Positions 18,333 to 26,785 of a stretch of DNA of 32,416 nt are shown here, one piece after another. The notes beneath the pieces were generated by a model. It worked only from the letters and a program-made list of their open reading frames with translations, did not search any database and was not told the DNA's origin. A program made the position numbers and the translations under genes. How positions within the stretch are numbered: position 1 is the stretch's first letter; every line of letters starts with the position of its first letter. Source of the DNA: Pseudomonas sp. B6002 (GTDB lineage Bacteria; Pseudomonadota; Gammaproteobacteria; Pseudomonadales; Pseudomonadaceae); contig NZ_JACAOY010000018.1 in assembly GCF_013385985.1 (NCBI RefSeq), positions 1-32,416 of the forward strand. The letters run 5' to 3'.

Positions 18333-19385
18333 ATGCCGGTAAGCGATTGCGAACTGACCCAGATGTTCGAGCATGTGTTGAAGCTGTCGAAGGTCGACCC
18401 GACCCAGAGCGTCGCCGTGCTCAAGAGCCATTACTCCGACCCGCGCACCGTGCGTGCCGCCATGGACGCCGCCCAGCGCCTGGGGGCCAAGGTGTATGCG
18501 GTGGAGCTGCCGTCGTTCAATCATCCCAAGGCGATGGGCAATGACATGACCGCCTACTGCGGCGACACCGCGCTCACCGGCAACCTCGCCGCCCAGCGTG
18601 CCCTGGAGGCGGCGGACCTGATCGTCGACACCATGATGTTGCTGCACTCGCCGGAGCAGGAGCAGATCCTCAAGACCGGCACGCGCATCCTGCTGGCGGT
18701 GGAGCCCCCGGAAGTGCTGGCGCGCATGCTGCCCACCGAGGAAGACAAGGTGCGTGTACTGGCGGCGGAGCAGTTGCTGAAAAAGGCCCGTTCGATTCAC
18801 GTCAAATCCCGCGCCGGCAGTGATTTCCGCGCCGCCCTGGGGCAATACCCGTCGGTGACTGAATACGGCTTTGCCGATGAACCGGGGCGCTGGGATCACT
18901 GGCCCAGCGGCTTCCTGTTCTCGTGGCCCAACGAGGAAACCGCCGAGGGCGTGCTGGTGCTGGATATCGGCGACATCCTGCTGCCGTTCAAGACCTACAC
19001 CCGCGAGAAGATCACCCTGGAGATCGAGAAGGGCTTTATCACTAAAATTCACGGCGGCTTCGAGGCCGAGTACCTGCGCGACTACATGAAGTACTTCAAC
19101 GACCCCGAGGTGTACGGCATCTCCCATATCGGCTGGGGCCTGCAGCCACGGGCGCAGTGGACGGCCATGGGCCTGCACGACAAGAACGACGGCATGTGCA
19201 TGGACGCGCGGGCATTCTATGGCAACTTCCTGTTCTCCACCGGGCCGAACACCGAAGTCGGCGGCACGCGCAAGACGCCGTGCCATATGGACATTCCGCT
19301 GCGCCATTGCGATGTGTACCTGGATGACGAGGCCGTCGTCATCGCCGGTGACGTCGTCGCCCCCGCAGCCTCCCTGGCTCGCTAA
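18333..19385 (+). CDS. nicX: 2,5-dihydroxypyridine 5,6-dioxygenase NicX
   Basis: NicX (350 residues, the P. putida length) is an extradiol-type iron(II) dioxygenase, unrelated to catechol dioxygenases, that opens 2,5-dihydroxypyridine to N-formylmaleamate. The iron ligands I recall for P. putida NicX, His265, His318 and Asp320, fall at exactly these numbers here (YGISHIGWG and TPCHMDIP). The ribosome site is CAGGAG about 12 bp before the ATG. It leads the plus-strand transcript and is followed by a REP doublet and then nicR. Confidence 0.95.
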   Translation: MPVSDCELTQMFEHVLKLSKVDPTQSVAVLKSHYSDPRTVRAAMDAAQRLGAKVYAVELPSFNHPKAMGNDMTAYCGDTALTGNLAAQRALEAADLIVDTMMLLHSPEQEQILKTGTRILLAVEPPEVLARMLPTEEDKVRVLAAEQLLKKARSIHVKSRAGSDFRAALGQYPSVTEYGFADEPGRWDHWPSGFLFSWPNEETAEGVLVLDIGDILLPFKTYTREKITLEIEKGFITKIHGGFEAEYLRDYMKYFNDPEVYGISHIGWGLQPRAQWTAMGLHDKNDGMCMDARAFYGNFLFSTGPNTEVGGTRKTPCHMDIPLRHCDVYLDDEAVVIAGDVVAPAASLAR

Positions 19386-19392
19386 ACATCCC

Positions 19393-19476
19393 TGTAGGAG
19401 CCGGCTTGCCGGCGATGAGGCTCTCGAATTCTGCGCACATCTTGAGGCCACCATCGCCGGCAAGCCGGCTCCTACA
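19393..19476. repeat. REP doublet (class B)
   Basis: Inverted REP copies with the core TGTAGGAGCCGGCTTGCCGG (from 19393) and its complement (ending 19476) surround about 35 bases. This class differs from class A at several core positions. It lies 8 bp after the nicX stop and may terminate or stabilise the nicX message. Confidence 0.85.
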
Positions 19477-19480
19477 TGGG

Positions 19481-19509
19481 TAGGTGTTTACGGCACATCC
19501 CGCTATCAT
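19481..19509 (+). promoter_or_regulatory. Possible nicR promoter
   Basis: TATCAT at 19504-19509 looks like a -10 box and TAGGTG at 19481-19486 is a weak -35 with a 17-bp spacer. If correct, transcription starts around 19516 and excludes the in-frame ATG at 19508 as the nicR start, favouring GTG at 19544. Confidence 0.35.
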
Positions 19510-19543
19510 GGCTCCCCATTGTTCATCATCCCCCGAGCCTGCC

Positions 19544-19978
19544 GTGCCTGATTCCTACGTCTTTTCCGAGCAAGTTGGCCACCTGCTGCGCAAGGCCTAC
19601 CAGCGCCACCTGGCGATTTTCCAGCAGAATGTCGGTGACTCCCAGCTCACCGCCGTGCAGTTCGTCACCCTGTGTGCCCTGCGCGATCACGGTGCAAGTT
19701 CGCTGACCGAACTGGTCAAGGCCACCGCCGTCGACCAGGCGACCATTCGCGGCATCGTCGAGCGGCTCAAGGCCAAGGAACTGATCACCCTGGAGCCCGA
19801 CCCACAGGACAAGCGCAAAGTGGTGGTGGACTTGTCGGCGTCTGGCGCCGAGCTGGTGGGCCAGACCGCGCCGCGTGCCGCGCAGATCAGCGAACTGACC
19901 CTGAGCAACCTCAACCCCGCCGAACGCGTGGCGATGTTGTTCCTGCTGCGCAAGATGATCGACGACCCGCAGGAATAA
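19544..19978 (+). CDS. nicR: MarR-family repressor NicR
   Basis: NicR is a MarR-type winged-helix repressor. From the GTG at 19544 it has 144 residues: a dimerisation helix (SEQVGHLLRKAYQRHLAIF), the recognition helix region VKATAVDQATIRGIVERLKAKELI and the beta-wing EPDPQDKRKVVVDLS. The frame is open to 19484, but the first ATG is at the edge of a REP element and the second (19508) overlaps a likely -10 box, so the GTG is preferred; none has a good ribosome site. In P. putida NicR represses the nicC and nicX promoters and is released by 6-hydroxynicotinate. Its position between nicX and nicA matches. Confidence 0.87.
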   Translation: MPDSYVFSEQVGHLLRKAYQRHLAIFQQNVGDSQLTAVQFVTLCALRDHGASSLTELVKATAVDQATIRGIVERLKAKELITLEPDPQDKRKVVVDLSASGAELVGQTAPRAAQISELTLSNLNPAERVAMLFLLRKMIDDPQE

Positions 19979-20011
19979 TCCGGTACTGGCACCGTTTTTG
20001 CTCTGAGTTGA

Positions 20012-20102
20012 TGTAGTAGCCACTTCACCAGCCAAGTGTGTCGCGAGGCCCCAGGTCCGCGACGCTTTTTTTTGGCTGTTTCGTGTAGTGACCACTTCAC
20101 CA
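20012..20102 (+). promoter_or_regulatory. Direct repeat upstream of nicA, putative NicS operator
   Basis: Two 19-bp copies, TGTAGTAGCCACTTCACCA (20012-20030) and TGTAGTGACCACTTCACCA (20084-20102), differ only at two adjacent bases and are 72 bp apart. The second contains the inverted motif AGTG-N2-CACT and lies about 20 bp before the nicA start. They flank the nicR terminator. A TetR-type regulator such as NicS, which controls nicAB in P. putida, could bind both. No clear -35/-10 pair was found. Confidence 0.5.
20040..20073 (+). terminator. Rho-independent terminator of nicR
   Basis: A short G/C stem, GTCGCG (20040-20045) with CGCGAC (20058-20063), is followed by a run of eight T (20066-20073). 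It lies between nicR and nicA and between the two 19-bp repeats, so nicA probably has its own promoter. Confidence 0.65.
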
Positions 20103-20121
20103 ATTGGCACAGGCGAAGCGA

Positions 20122-20604
20122 ATGATCAGCCAGCACATCACGGTAGCGCTTGAGGTCAACGGCCAAACAAGCGAAGTCAGCGCCATGGCGGACACCCCGC
20201 TGTTACTGGTGCTGCGCAATGACCTGGAACTCAACGGCCCCAAGTACGGCTGCGGCCTGGGCGAATGCGGTGCCTGCACCGTGATCATCGACGGCGTGGC
20301 CGCACGGGCCTGTGTATTCCCGTTGGCCGGTGCGGTAGGCCGCCAGATCGTCACCCTGGAAGGCCTGGGCACACGCCAGGCGCCGCACCCGGTGCAACAG
20401 GCCTTTATCGACGAGCAGGCCGCGCAATGCGGCTACTGCCTCAACGGCATGATCATGACCGCCAAGGCCTTGCTCGACCGCAACCCCAACCCCAGCGAAG
20501 CCGAGGTGCGCAATGAACTCTCGGGCAACCTCTGCCGCTGCGGCACCCATATCGAAATCCTGCGTGCGGTGCTGCGTGCCGCTCGCCTCATGACGGTGGA
20601 TTGA
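20122..20604 (+). CDS. nicA: Nicotinate dehydrogenase small [2Fe-2S] subunit NicA
   Basis: NicA (160 residues) carries electrons from the molybdenum site of NicB during hydroxylation of nicotinate to 6-hydroxynicotinate. It has the two [2Fe-2S] clusters of this family: a plant ferredoxin-type site at C44, C49, C52 and C64 (CGLGECGAC...AC) and a helical site at C103, C106, C138 and C140 (CGYC...CRC). The ATG at 20122 is preferred over the TTG at 20104. The stop overlaps the nicB start (TGATG at 20602), so the subunits are translationally coupled. Confidence 0.93.
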   Translation: MISQHITVALEVNGQTSEVSAMADTPLLLVLRNDLELNGPKYGCGLGECGACTVIIDGVAARACVFPLAGAVGRQIVTLEGLGTRQAPHPVQQAFIDEQAAQCGYCLNGMIMTAKALLDRNPNPSEAEVRNELSGNLCRCGTHIEILRAVLRAARLMTVD

Positions 20605-23600
20605 TGAGCATGACCGACACGACCCTTTCCCGTGACCAGTGGCTGGCCAAGGCCGGTGTGTTGTTGATCGTCGATGACGTGTTGCCGCCGTCGGGGCCGG
20701 TGGCCAAGGGCGGCACGCCGACGGTGAAACCCAAGGAACTGGGGCTGTTTATCGCCGTGAACGATGACGGCCTGGTCTATGCCTTCAACGGCCATGTCGA
20801 TCTGGGCACCGGCATTCGTACGTCGCTGGCGCAGATCGTCGCCGAAGAGCTCGATCTGGCGCTGGAGCAGGTCAAGATGGTGCTTGGCGACACTGAGCGC
20901 GCGCCCAACCAGGGGGCGACCATTGCCAGTGCGACCTTACAGATTTCCGCCATCCCGTTGCGTAACGCCGCAGCCGAAGCACGGCGTTTTCTGCTGGCGC
21001 GGGCGGCGGGGCGCTGGGGCGTGAGCACGGGCAGCCTCAAGGTGGAAGCCGGTGTGATCCACGCCGCAGACGGACGCACCACAACCTACGCCGAGTTGGT
21101 CAGCGGCCAGCACGATCAACTGCGCATCAGCGGTGATGCGCCACTCAAGGCCATCGAGGATTACCGCTTGGTCGGCAAGGGCGCGGCCCGGGTGGACATC
21201 CCCGGCAAGGCCACCGGCGAGCTGACCTATGTGCACGACATGCGCGTGCCCGGCATGCTTCACGGTCGGGTGGTGCGCCCGCCGTATGCAGGGCTTGATT
21301 GCGGGGAGTTTGTCGGCAATAGCCTGCTGAGTGTGGACGAGGCGTCCATCGCGCATATCCCGGGAATCGTCGCCGTGGTGGTGATCCGCGATTTTGTCGG
21401 CGTGGTGGCCCTGCGCGAAGAACAGGCGATCAAGGCGGCCCACGAACTGCAGGTGCACTGGAAACCCTGGAACCACGCCTTGCCGGACATGAGTGACGTG
21501 GAGCAGGCCATCCGCGACAACCCACGGGTCCGCCGCACCGTGCTCGACCAGGGCACTGTAGATGAGGCACTGGCCGGCGCCAGCCAGCGCATGCCGCGCA
21601 GTTACCTGTGGCCGTATCAGATGCATGGCTCAATCGGGCCCTCTTGTGGGGTGGCGGACTATTCGCCCGCGGGCAGTCGGGTGTGGTCGGGCAGCCAGAA
21701 CCCGCACCTGTTACGCGCCGACCTGGCGTGGTTGCTGGAATGCGAGGAAGGGCTGATCGACGTGATCCGCATGGAAGCGGCCGGCTGCTATGGGCGCAAC
21801 TGCGCGGATGATGTGTGCGCCGATGCCCTGTTGTTGTCCCGTGCCGTCGGCAAACCGGTGCGCGTGCAACTGACCCGCGAACAGGAACACCTGTGGGAGC
21901 CCAAAGGCACGGCGCAATTGATGGATGTCGACGGCGGGCTGAATGCTGACGGCAGCATCGCCGCCTACGACTTTGAAACCAGCTACCCCTCCAACGGCGC
22001 GCCGACCCTGGCGTTGCTGCTCACCGGTCGGGTAGAGCCGGTGGCCGCGATGTTCGAGATGGGCGACCGCACCTCGATCCCGCCCTACGACATCGACAAC
22101 ATGCGGGTGACCATCAACGACATGGCGCCCATCGTGCGCGCGTCGTGGATGCGCGGGGTGTCGGCACTGCCCAATACCTTTGCCCATGAATCCTATATCG
22201 ACGAACTGGCCTTTGCCGCCGGCGTCGACCCGGTGGAATACCGCCTGCGTTACCTCAAGGACGAGCGTGCCATCGACCTGGTGAAATCCACCGCCGAGCG
22301 CGCCAACTGGTCGCCGCGCACCGCGCCGATGCAAACCGCCAACGAGGATCACCTGCTGCGCGGTCGTGGCTTCGCCTATGCGCGCTACATCCACAGCAAG
22401 TTCCCGGGGTTTGGCGCAGCGTGGGCGGCCTGGGTGGCGGACGTGGCCATCGACAAGCACACCGGCGACGTGTCGGTGACGCGGGTGGTGATCGGGCATG
22501 ACTCGGGGATGATGATCAACCCGGCCGGGGTGCAGCACCAGATCCACGGCAATGTGATCCAGTCCACCAGCCGGGTGCTGAAGGAGCGGGTGACCTTTGA
22601 AGAGTCGACGGTGGCGAGCAAGGAGTGGGGCGGTTACCCGATCCTGACCTTTCCGGAAGTGCCGAAAATCGACGTGCTGATGATGCCGCGCCAGGACCAG
22701 CCGCCCATGGGCGCCGGAGAATCGGCGTCGGTGCCCAGTGCGGCGGCGATTGCCAATGCGATCTATGACGCCACCGGCATTCGTTTTCGTGAGTTGCCGA
22801 TCACCCCGGAACGGGTATTGGCTGCGCTGAATGCCGGCACGTTGGGCGAACCGGCCAAGTCGCCGGAGAAACGCAAGAAGTGGTGGTTTGGCGCACTGTT
22901 CGCCGCCTTGGCGGCCACGGCCTGGCCGTTTCACAATGAAATCGCGCCGATTGCCCCGCCCGCTGCCGGCACCTGGTCCAAGGCCACCCTGGAACGCGGC
23001 CGCTTACTGGCGGCGGTTGGGGATTGTGCGGTGTGCCACACGGCACCGGGCGGTGCGACCAATGCGGGCGGGCTGGCCATGGAGACGCCGTTCGGCACGC
23101 TGTACAGCAGCAATATCACCCCGGACGTAAAGACCGGCATTGGCGCCTGGTCGTACCCGGCCTTCGAGCGGGCCATGCGCGACGGCATTGGCCGCGATGG
23201 GCGCAACTTGTACCCGGCGTTTCCCTATACGGCGTTTCGCAATATCAACGATGCCGACATGCAGGCGCTGTATGCCTACCTCATGAGCCAGGCACCTGTG
23301 AGCCAGGCGCCGACGCCGAATGCCATGCGCTTTCCGTTCAATATCCGGCCGTTGATGGCGGGGTGGAACGCGTTGAATTTAAGGCGCGGCGAAATCACCG
23401 TGCAGCTGGAGCGCAGTGAGCAATGGAATCGCGGCAATTACCTGGTCAATGGCCTGGGGCACTGCGCGGCGTGCCACTCGCCGCGCAACCTGATGGGCGC
23501 GGAGAAGGGCGGCAAGGCGTTCCTTGCAGGCGGCATGGTTGATGGTTGGGAGGCGCCGGCCTTGAATGGGTTGTCCAAGGCGCCGACGCCGTGGACCGAG

Positions 23601-24125
23601 GATCAGTTGTTCACGTATTTGAGTACGGGGTACTCGGACGCCCATGGCGTGGCAGCCGGGCCGATGGGGCCGGTGGTGAGTGAGTTGTCGAAACTGCCCA
23701 AGGCGGATATCCGGGCGATGGCGGTGTATCTGGCGTCGCTCAATGGCGAGGCGACGGCGCAGGCGCAAAGCGTCGCGGTGGTTGTGCCCAATCCCAGCGG
23801 CCGACGCATTTTCGAGGGCTCGTGCAAGGCCTGTCACGCCGATGGCCTGGGGCCGAAACTGTTTGGGGTGAGCCCGTCACTGGCCACCAACACCAACGTG
23901 CACAGTGAGCAGCCGGACAATTTGATCAAGGTGATTTTGCAAGGCATCAGCAATCCGGCGACCAGGGACCTGGGGTACATGCCGGGGTTCAAGGACAGTT
24001 TGTCCAACAGCCAGGTGGCGGATCTGGTGGCGTACCTGCGCGGGCAATTTGCGCCGAATGCACTGCAGTGGCAGGGCTTGGAGCAGAAAGTGGCGCACCT
24101 GCGGGCCAATCCCGGCACTCACTGA
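20604..24125 (+). CDS. nicB: Nicotinate dehydrogenase large subunit NicB (molybdopterin + cytochrome c)
   Basis: NicB (1173 residues) fuses a xanthine-oxidase-family molybdopterin domain (about residues 1-745; motifs include GHVDLGTGIRTSLAQIVAEEL and GAGESASVPS) to a membrane-anchored triple cytochrome c. A single hydrophobic segment at about 758-776 (WWFGALFAALAATAWPF) links the parts. Three haem-binding motifs follow: CAVCH at 808, CAACH at 954 and CKACH at 1074. Electrons from nicotinate thus leave through NicA and the haems to the respiratory chain. The start is ATG at 20604, overlapping the nicA stop by one base. The arrangement is that of P. putida NicB, and maturation proteins are not encoded nearby. 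Confidence 0.94.
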   Translation: MSMTDTTLSRDQWLAKAGVLLIVDDVLPPSGPVAKGGTPTVKPKELGLFIAVNDDGLVYAFNGHVDLGTGIRTSLAQIVAEELDLALEQVKMVLGDTERAPNQGATIASATLQISAIPLRNAAAEARRFLLARAAGRWGVSTGSLKVEAGVIHAADGRTTTYAELVSGQHDQLRISGDAPLKAIEDYRLVGKGAARVDIPGKATGELTYVHDMRVPGMLHGRVVRPPYAGLDCGEFVGNSLLSVDEASIAHIPGIVAVVVIRDFVGVVALREEQAIKAAHELQVHWKPWNHALPDMSDVEQAIRDNPRVRRTVLDQGTVDEALAGASQRMPRSYLWPYQMHGSIGPSCGVADYSPAGSRVWSGSQNPHLLRADLAWLLECEEGLIDVIRMEAAGCYGRNCADDVCADALLLSRAVGKPVRVQLTREQEHLWEPKGTAQLMDVDGGLNADGSIAAYDFETSYPSNGAPTLALLLTGRVEPVAAMFEMGDRTSIPPYDIDNMRVTINDMAPIVRASWMRGVSALPNTFAHESYIDELAFAAGVDPVEYRLRYLKDERAIDLVKSTAERANWSPRTAPMQTANEDHLLRGRGFAYARYIHSKFPGFGAAWAAWVADVAIDKHTGDVSVTRVVIGHDSGMMINPAGVQHQIHGNVIQSTSRVLKERVTFEESTVASKEWGGYPILTFPEVPKIDVLMMPRQDQPPMGAGESASVPSAAAIANAIYDATGIRFRELPITPERVLAALNAGTLGEPAKSPEKRKKWWFGALFAALAATAWPFHNEIAPIAPPAAGTWSKATLERGRLLAAVGDCAVCHTAPGGATNAGGLAMETPFGTLYSSNITPDVKTGIGAWSYPAFERAMRDGIGRDGRNLYPAFPYTAFRNINDADMQALYAYLMSQAPVSQAPTPNAMRFPFNIRPLMAGWNALNLRRGEITVQLERSEQWNRGNYLVNGLGHCAACHSPRNLMGAEKGGKAFLAGGMVDGWEAPALNGLSKAPTPWTEDQLFTYLSTGYSDAHGVAAGPMGPVVSELSKLPKADIRAMAVYLASLNGEATAQAQSVAVVVPNPSGRRIFEGSCKACHADGLGPKLFGVSPSLATNTNVHSEQPDNLIKVILQGISNPATRDLGYMPGFKDSLSNSQVADLVAYLRGQFAPNALQWQGLEQKVAHLRANPGTH

Positions 24126-24146
24126 TATTTCAGCCTTATGAAAATC

Positions 24147-24241
24147 AACTGTGGGAGCTGGCTTGCCTGCGATGGCGGTGAATCAGTCACTGAAAATGTT
24201 GACTGGCACACCGCCATCGCAGGCAAGCCAGCTCCCACAGT
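24147..24241. repeat. REP doublet (class A), perfect 33-bp arms
   Basis: The left arm (24147-24179) and right arm (24209-24241) are exact reverse complements over 33 bp, with the class A core GGGAGCTGGCTTGCCTGCGA. It separates the convergent nicB and nicS genes and can serve as a terminator-like barrier for both strands. Confidence 0.9.
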
Positions 24242-24253
24242 TTGATTCGGTTT

Positions 24254-24901
24254 CTACAGTGGACTGGGGGTGACGCCGCGCAGCACCAGGTCGGTGATGA
24301 ACGCCAACCAATCCTGCTGCTGCCCCTTGTCCGTCAGGTCTTCACCGAGAAATGAGCTGAGGGTATGGCGGTTGGAGTTATAGAAGTAGCAGAGCGAGGC
24401 AATCATCAAATACACATGCTTGAGGTCCACGTCCTGGCGAAACACGCCTTGCGCCTGCCCAGCCTCGATGATCGGCCGTAACACGCCCACCGCTTCGCCT
24501 GACAACCGACGCATCTCGCCGGACTGCTGCGCATGCTTGCCCTGGTGCAGGTTCTCGATGCTCAGGATCGCCACGAATTCCGGGTGCTTGACGTAGTAGT
24601 TCCAGATAAACCCCACCAGATCACGCAAGGCCTGTACCGGCGCATCGAGGTCGAGCTTGAGCTTGCTTTCGGCTTTGTTGAACTGCTCGTAGATGTGTTC
24701 CAGCACGCAGACGAACAGGTGTTCCTTGCTGCCGAAATAGTAATAGAGCATGCGGTCGTTGGAGTCGGCTGCCTTGGAAATGCTGTCGACCCGGCCACCG
24801 GAATAACCATCGCGGGCGAACACCTTGACCGCCGCCTGCAGGATGCGTGCACGTGTCTGGTCCGCCTGTTGGGCACGAATGCCGGTCTTCTTGATCACCA
24901 T
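24254..24901 (-). CDS. nicS: TetR-family regulator, NicS
   Basis: This 215-residue TetR-type regulator has its N-terminal DNA-binding domain at about residues 14-60 (RARILQAAVKVFARDGYSGGRVDSISKAA, then MLYYYFGSKEHLF) and a helical ligand domain after it, including YYVKHPEFVAILSIENLHQGKH. In P. putida a TetR regulator at this place, NicS, represses nicAB and responds to nicotinate and 6-hydroxynicotinate. Position next to nicB supports the name, although TetR ligand domains are too variable to confirm by eye. It diverges from the gamma-glutamyltransferase gene with a 159-bp gap. Confidence 0.82.
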   Translation of the reverse strand: MVIKKTGIRAQQADQTRARILQAAVKVFARDGYSGGRVDSISKAADSNDRMLYYYFGSKEHLFVCVLEHIYEQFNKAESKLKLDLDAPVQALRDLVGFIWNYYVKHPEFVAILSIENLHQGKHAQQSGEMRRLSGEAVGVLRPIIEAGQAQGVFRQDVDLKHVYLMIASLCYFYNSNRHTLSSFLGEDLTDKGQQQDWLAFITDLVLRGVTPSPL

Positions 24902-25060
24902 GGGGAGCGCCTTGCGCGACAGTCAGGGCGCGAAATATAGCATGGGCATTTTTTCGGCCGTTCTGTGACCGACAAGTTCTGTAATAAAAACGCCATTGCA
25001 CTGGGGATTGGATCCTGAACGGGCTATTTTGGTGCACCTCAATAACTAGAGTAGCCATGG

Positions 25061-26785
25061 ATGAAATACCAACCCTTCAGCCGTACCTTGATTGCCACTG
25101 CCCTGGTGTTGACGGTCAGCGGTGTACAGGCCGCTTCCCAGGCCCCGGTGGCCGGTGAAAATGGCATGGTGGTGACCGCCCAGCATTTGGCCACTCATGT
25201 GGGTGTGGATGTGCTCAAGGCCGGCGGCAACGCGGTGGATGCGGCCGTCGCCGTGGGCTATGCGCTGGCCGTGGTGTACCCCGCGGCGGGTAACCTGGGC
25301 GGTGGCGGGTTCATGACCGTGCAACTGGCCGACGGGCGCAAGACCTTCCTCGACTTCCGCGAAAAAGCCCCGCTGGCGGCGACTGCCGACATGTACCTGG
25401 ACAAGGACGGCAAGGTCATCGACGGCCTGAGCGCCAAGGGCCATTTGGCCGTGGGCGTGCCTGGCACCGTGTCCGGCATGGAACTGGCCCTGAGCAAATA
25501 CGGCACCCTCAAGCGCGCCCAGGTGATTGCCCCGGCGATCAAGCTGGCGGAAAACGGCTTCGCCCTGGAGCAGGGTGATATCGACCTGCTGCACACCGCC
25601 ACCGGCGAGTTCGAAAAAGACAAGGACATGCGCGGGATCTTCCTGCACAACGGCCAACCGATGCAGGTGGGCCAGAAACTGGTGCAGAAAGACCTGGCCA
25701 AGACCCTCAAGGAAATCTCCGCCAAGGGCACTGATGGCTTCTATAAAGGCTGGGTAGCAAAAGCGCTGGTGGATTCCAGCCAGGCCGGCAAAGGCATCAT
25801 CACCCAGGCTGACCTGGACAAGTACAAGACCCGTGAGCTGGCGCCTATCGAGTGCGATTACCGTGGCTACCACGTGGTTTCGGCGCCGCCTCCAAGCTCC
25901 GGTGGCGTGGTGATCTGCCAGATCATGAACATCCTCGAAGGCTACCCGATGGCCGACCTGGGCTACCACTCGGCCCAAGGCCTGCACTACCAGATCGAAG
26001 CGATGCGCCACGCCTACGTGGACCGTAACAGCTACCTCGGCGACCCGGACTTCGTGAAGAACCCGATCGCCCACCTGCTGGACAAGGACTACGCCGCCAA
26101 GCTGCGCGCCGCTATCGAACCGCAGAAGGCCGGTGACTCCCAAGCCATCAAGCCCGGCGTGTCGCCCCATGAAGGCAACAACACCACGCACTATTCCATC
26201 GTCGACAAGTGGGGCAACGCGGTCTCGGTCACCTACACCCTCAACGACTGGTTCGGTGCGGGCGTGATGGCGAGCAAGACCGGCGTGATCCTCAACGATG
26301 AAATGGACGACTTCACCGTCAAGGTCGGCGTACCGAACATGTACGGCCTGGTCCAGGGCGAAGCCAACGCCATTGCGCCGGGCAAGGCGCCATTGTCGTC
26401 GATGAGCCCGACCATCGTGACCAAGGACGGCAAGGCGGTGATGGTGGTGGGTACGCCGGGTGGCAGCCGCATTATCACCGCGACCTTGCTGACCATCCTC
26501 AATGTCATCGACTACAAGATGAACATCCAGGAAGCCGTGGACGCGCCGCGATTCCACCAGCAGTGGATGCCTGAAACCACCAACCTGGAAACCTTTGCGG
26601 TCAGCCCGGACACCCAGAAGATCCTCGAAAGCTGGGGCCACAAGTTCGCTGGCCCGCAGGACGCCAACCACTTGGCCGCAATCCTGGTGGGCGCACCGTC
26701 CCTGGGTGGCAAGCCGGTGGGCAACAACCGTTTCTATGGCGCGAATGACCCACGCCGTAACACCGGTTTGTCCCTGGGTTACTGA
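25061..26785 (+). CDS. ggt: Gamma-glutamyltransferase, periplasmic
   Basis: This 574-residue Ntn-hydrolase has a signal peptide (about 1-25, VQAASQA) and full family length. The precursor is expected to cut itself before T375 in GNNTTHYSIVD, exposing the catalytic threonine. Other blocks are KAGGNAVDAAVAVGYALAVV, GNLGGGGFM, SSGGVVICQIMNILEGY near the end of the large subunit, and SSMSPTIV plus GTPGGSRIIT in the small subunit. It splits glutathione and other gamma-glutamyl compounds in the periplasm. The 159-bp upstream gap has an 8-bp palindrome GGTGCACC at 25031. The 3' end overlaps that of the convergent monooxygenase by 7 bp. No direct link to the nic genes is apparent. Confidence 0.93.
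   Translation: MKYQPFSRTLIATALVLTVSGVQAASQAPVAGENGMVVTAQHLATHVGVDVLKAGGNAVDAAVAVGYALAVVYPAAGNLGGGGFMTVQLADGRKTFLDFREKAPLAATADMYLDKDGKVIDGLSAKGHLAVGVPGTVSGMELALSKYGTLKRAQVIAPAIKLAENGFALEQGDIDLLHTATGEFEKDKDMRGIFLHNGQPMQVGQKLVQKDLAKTLKEISAKGTDGFYKGWVAKALVDSSQAGKGIITQADLDKYKTRELAPIECDYRGYHVVSAPPPSSGGVVICQIMNILEGYPMADLGYHSAQGLHYQIEAMRHAYVDRNSYLGDPDFVKNPIAHLLDKDYAAKLRAAIEPQKAGDSQAIKPGVSPHEGNNTTHYSIVDKWGNAVSVTYTLNDWFGAGVMASKTGVILNDEMDDFTVKVGVPNMYGLVQGEANAIAPGKAPLSSMSPTIVTKDGKAVMVVGTPGGSRIITATLLTILNVIDYKMNIQEAVDAPRFHQQWMPETTNLETFAVSPDTQKILESWGHKFAGPQDANHLAAILVGAPSLGGKPVGNNRFYGANDPRRNTGLSLGY

Noticed and set aside
21711-22934. Long minus-strand open frame opposite nicB
   Set aside because: It is antisense to the well-supported molybdopterin domain and has shadow-frame composition.
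25046-26671. Minus-strand open frame of 541 codons opposite ggt
   Set aside because: The ggt strand has the signal peptide and catalytic Thr; the reverse frame has no motifs.
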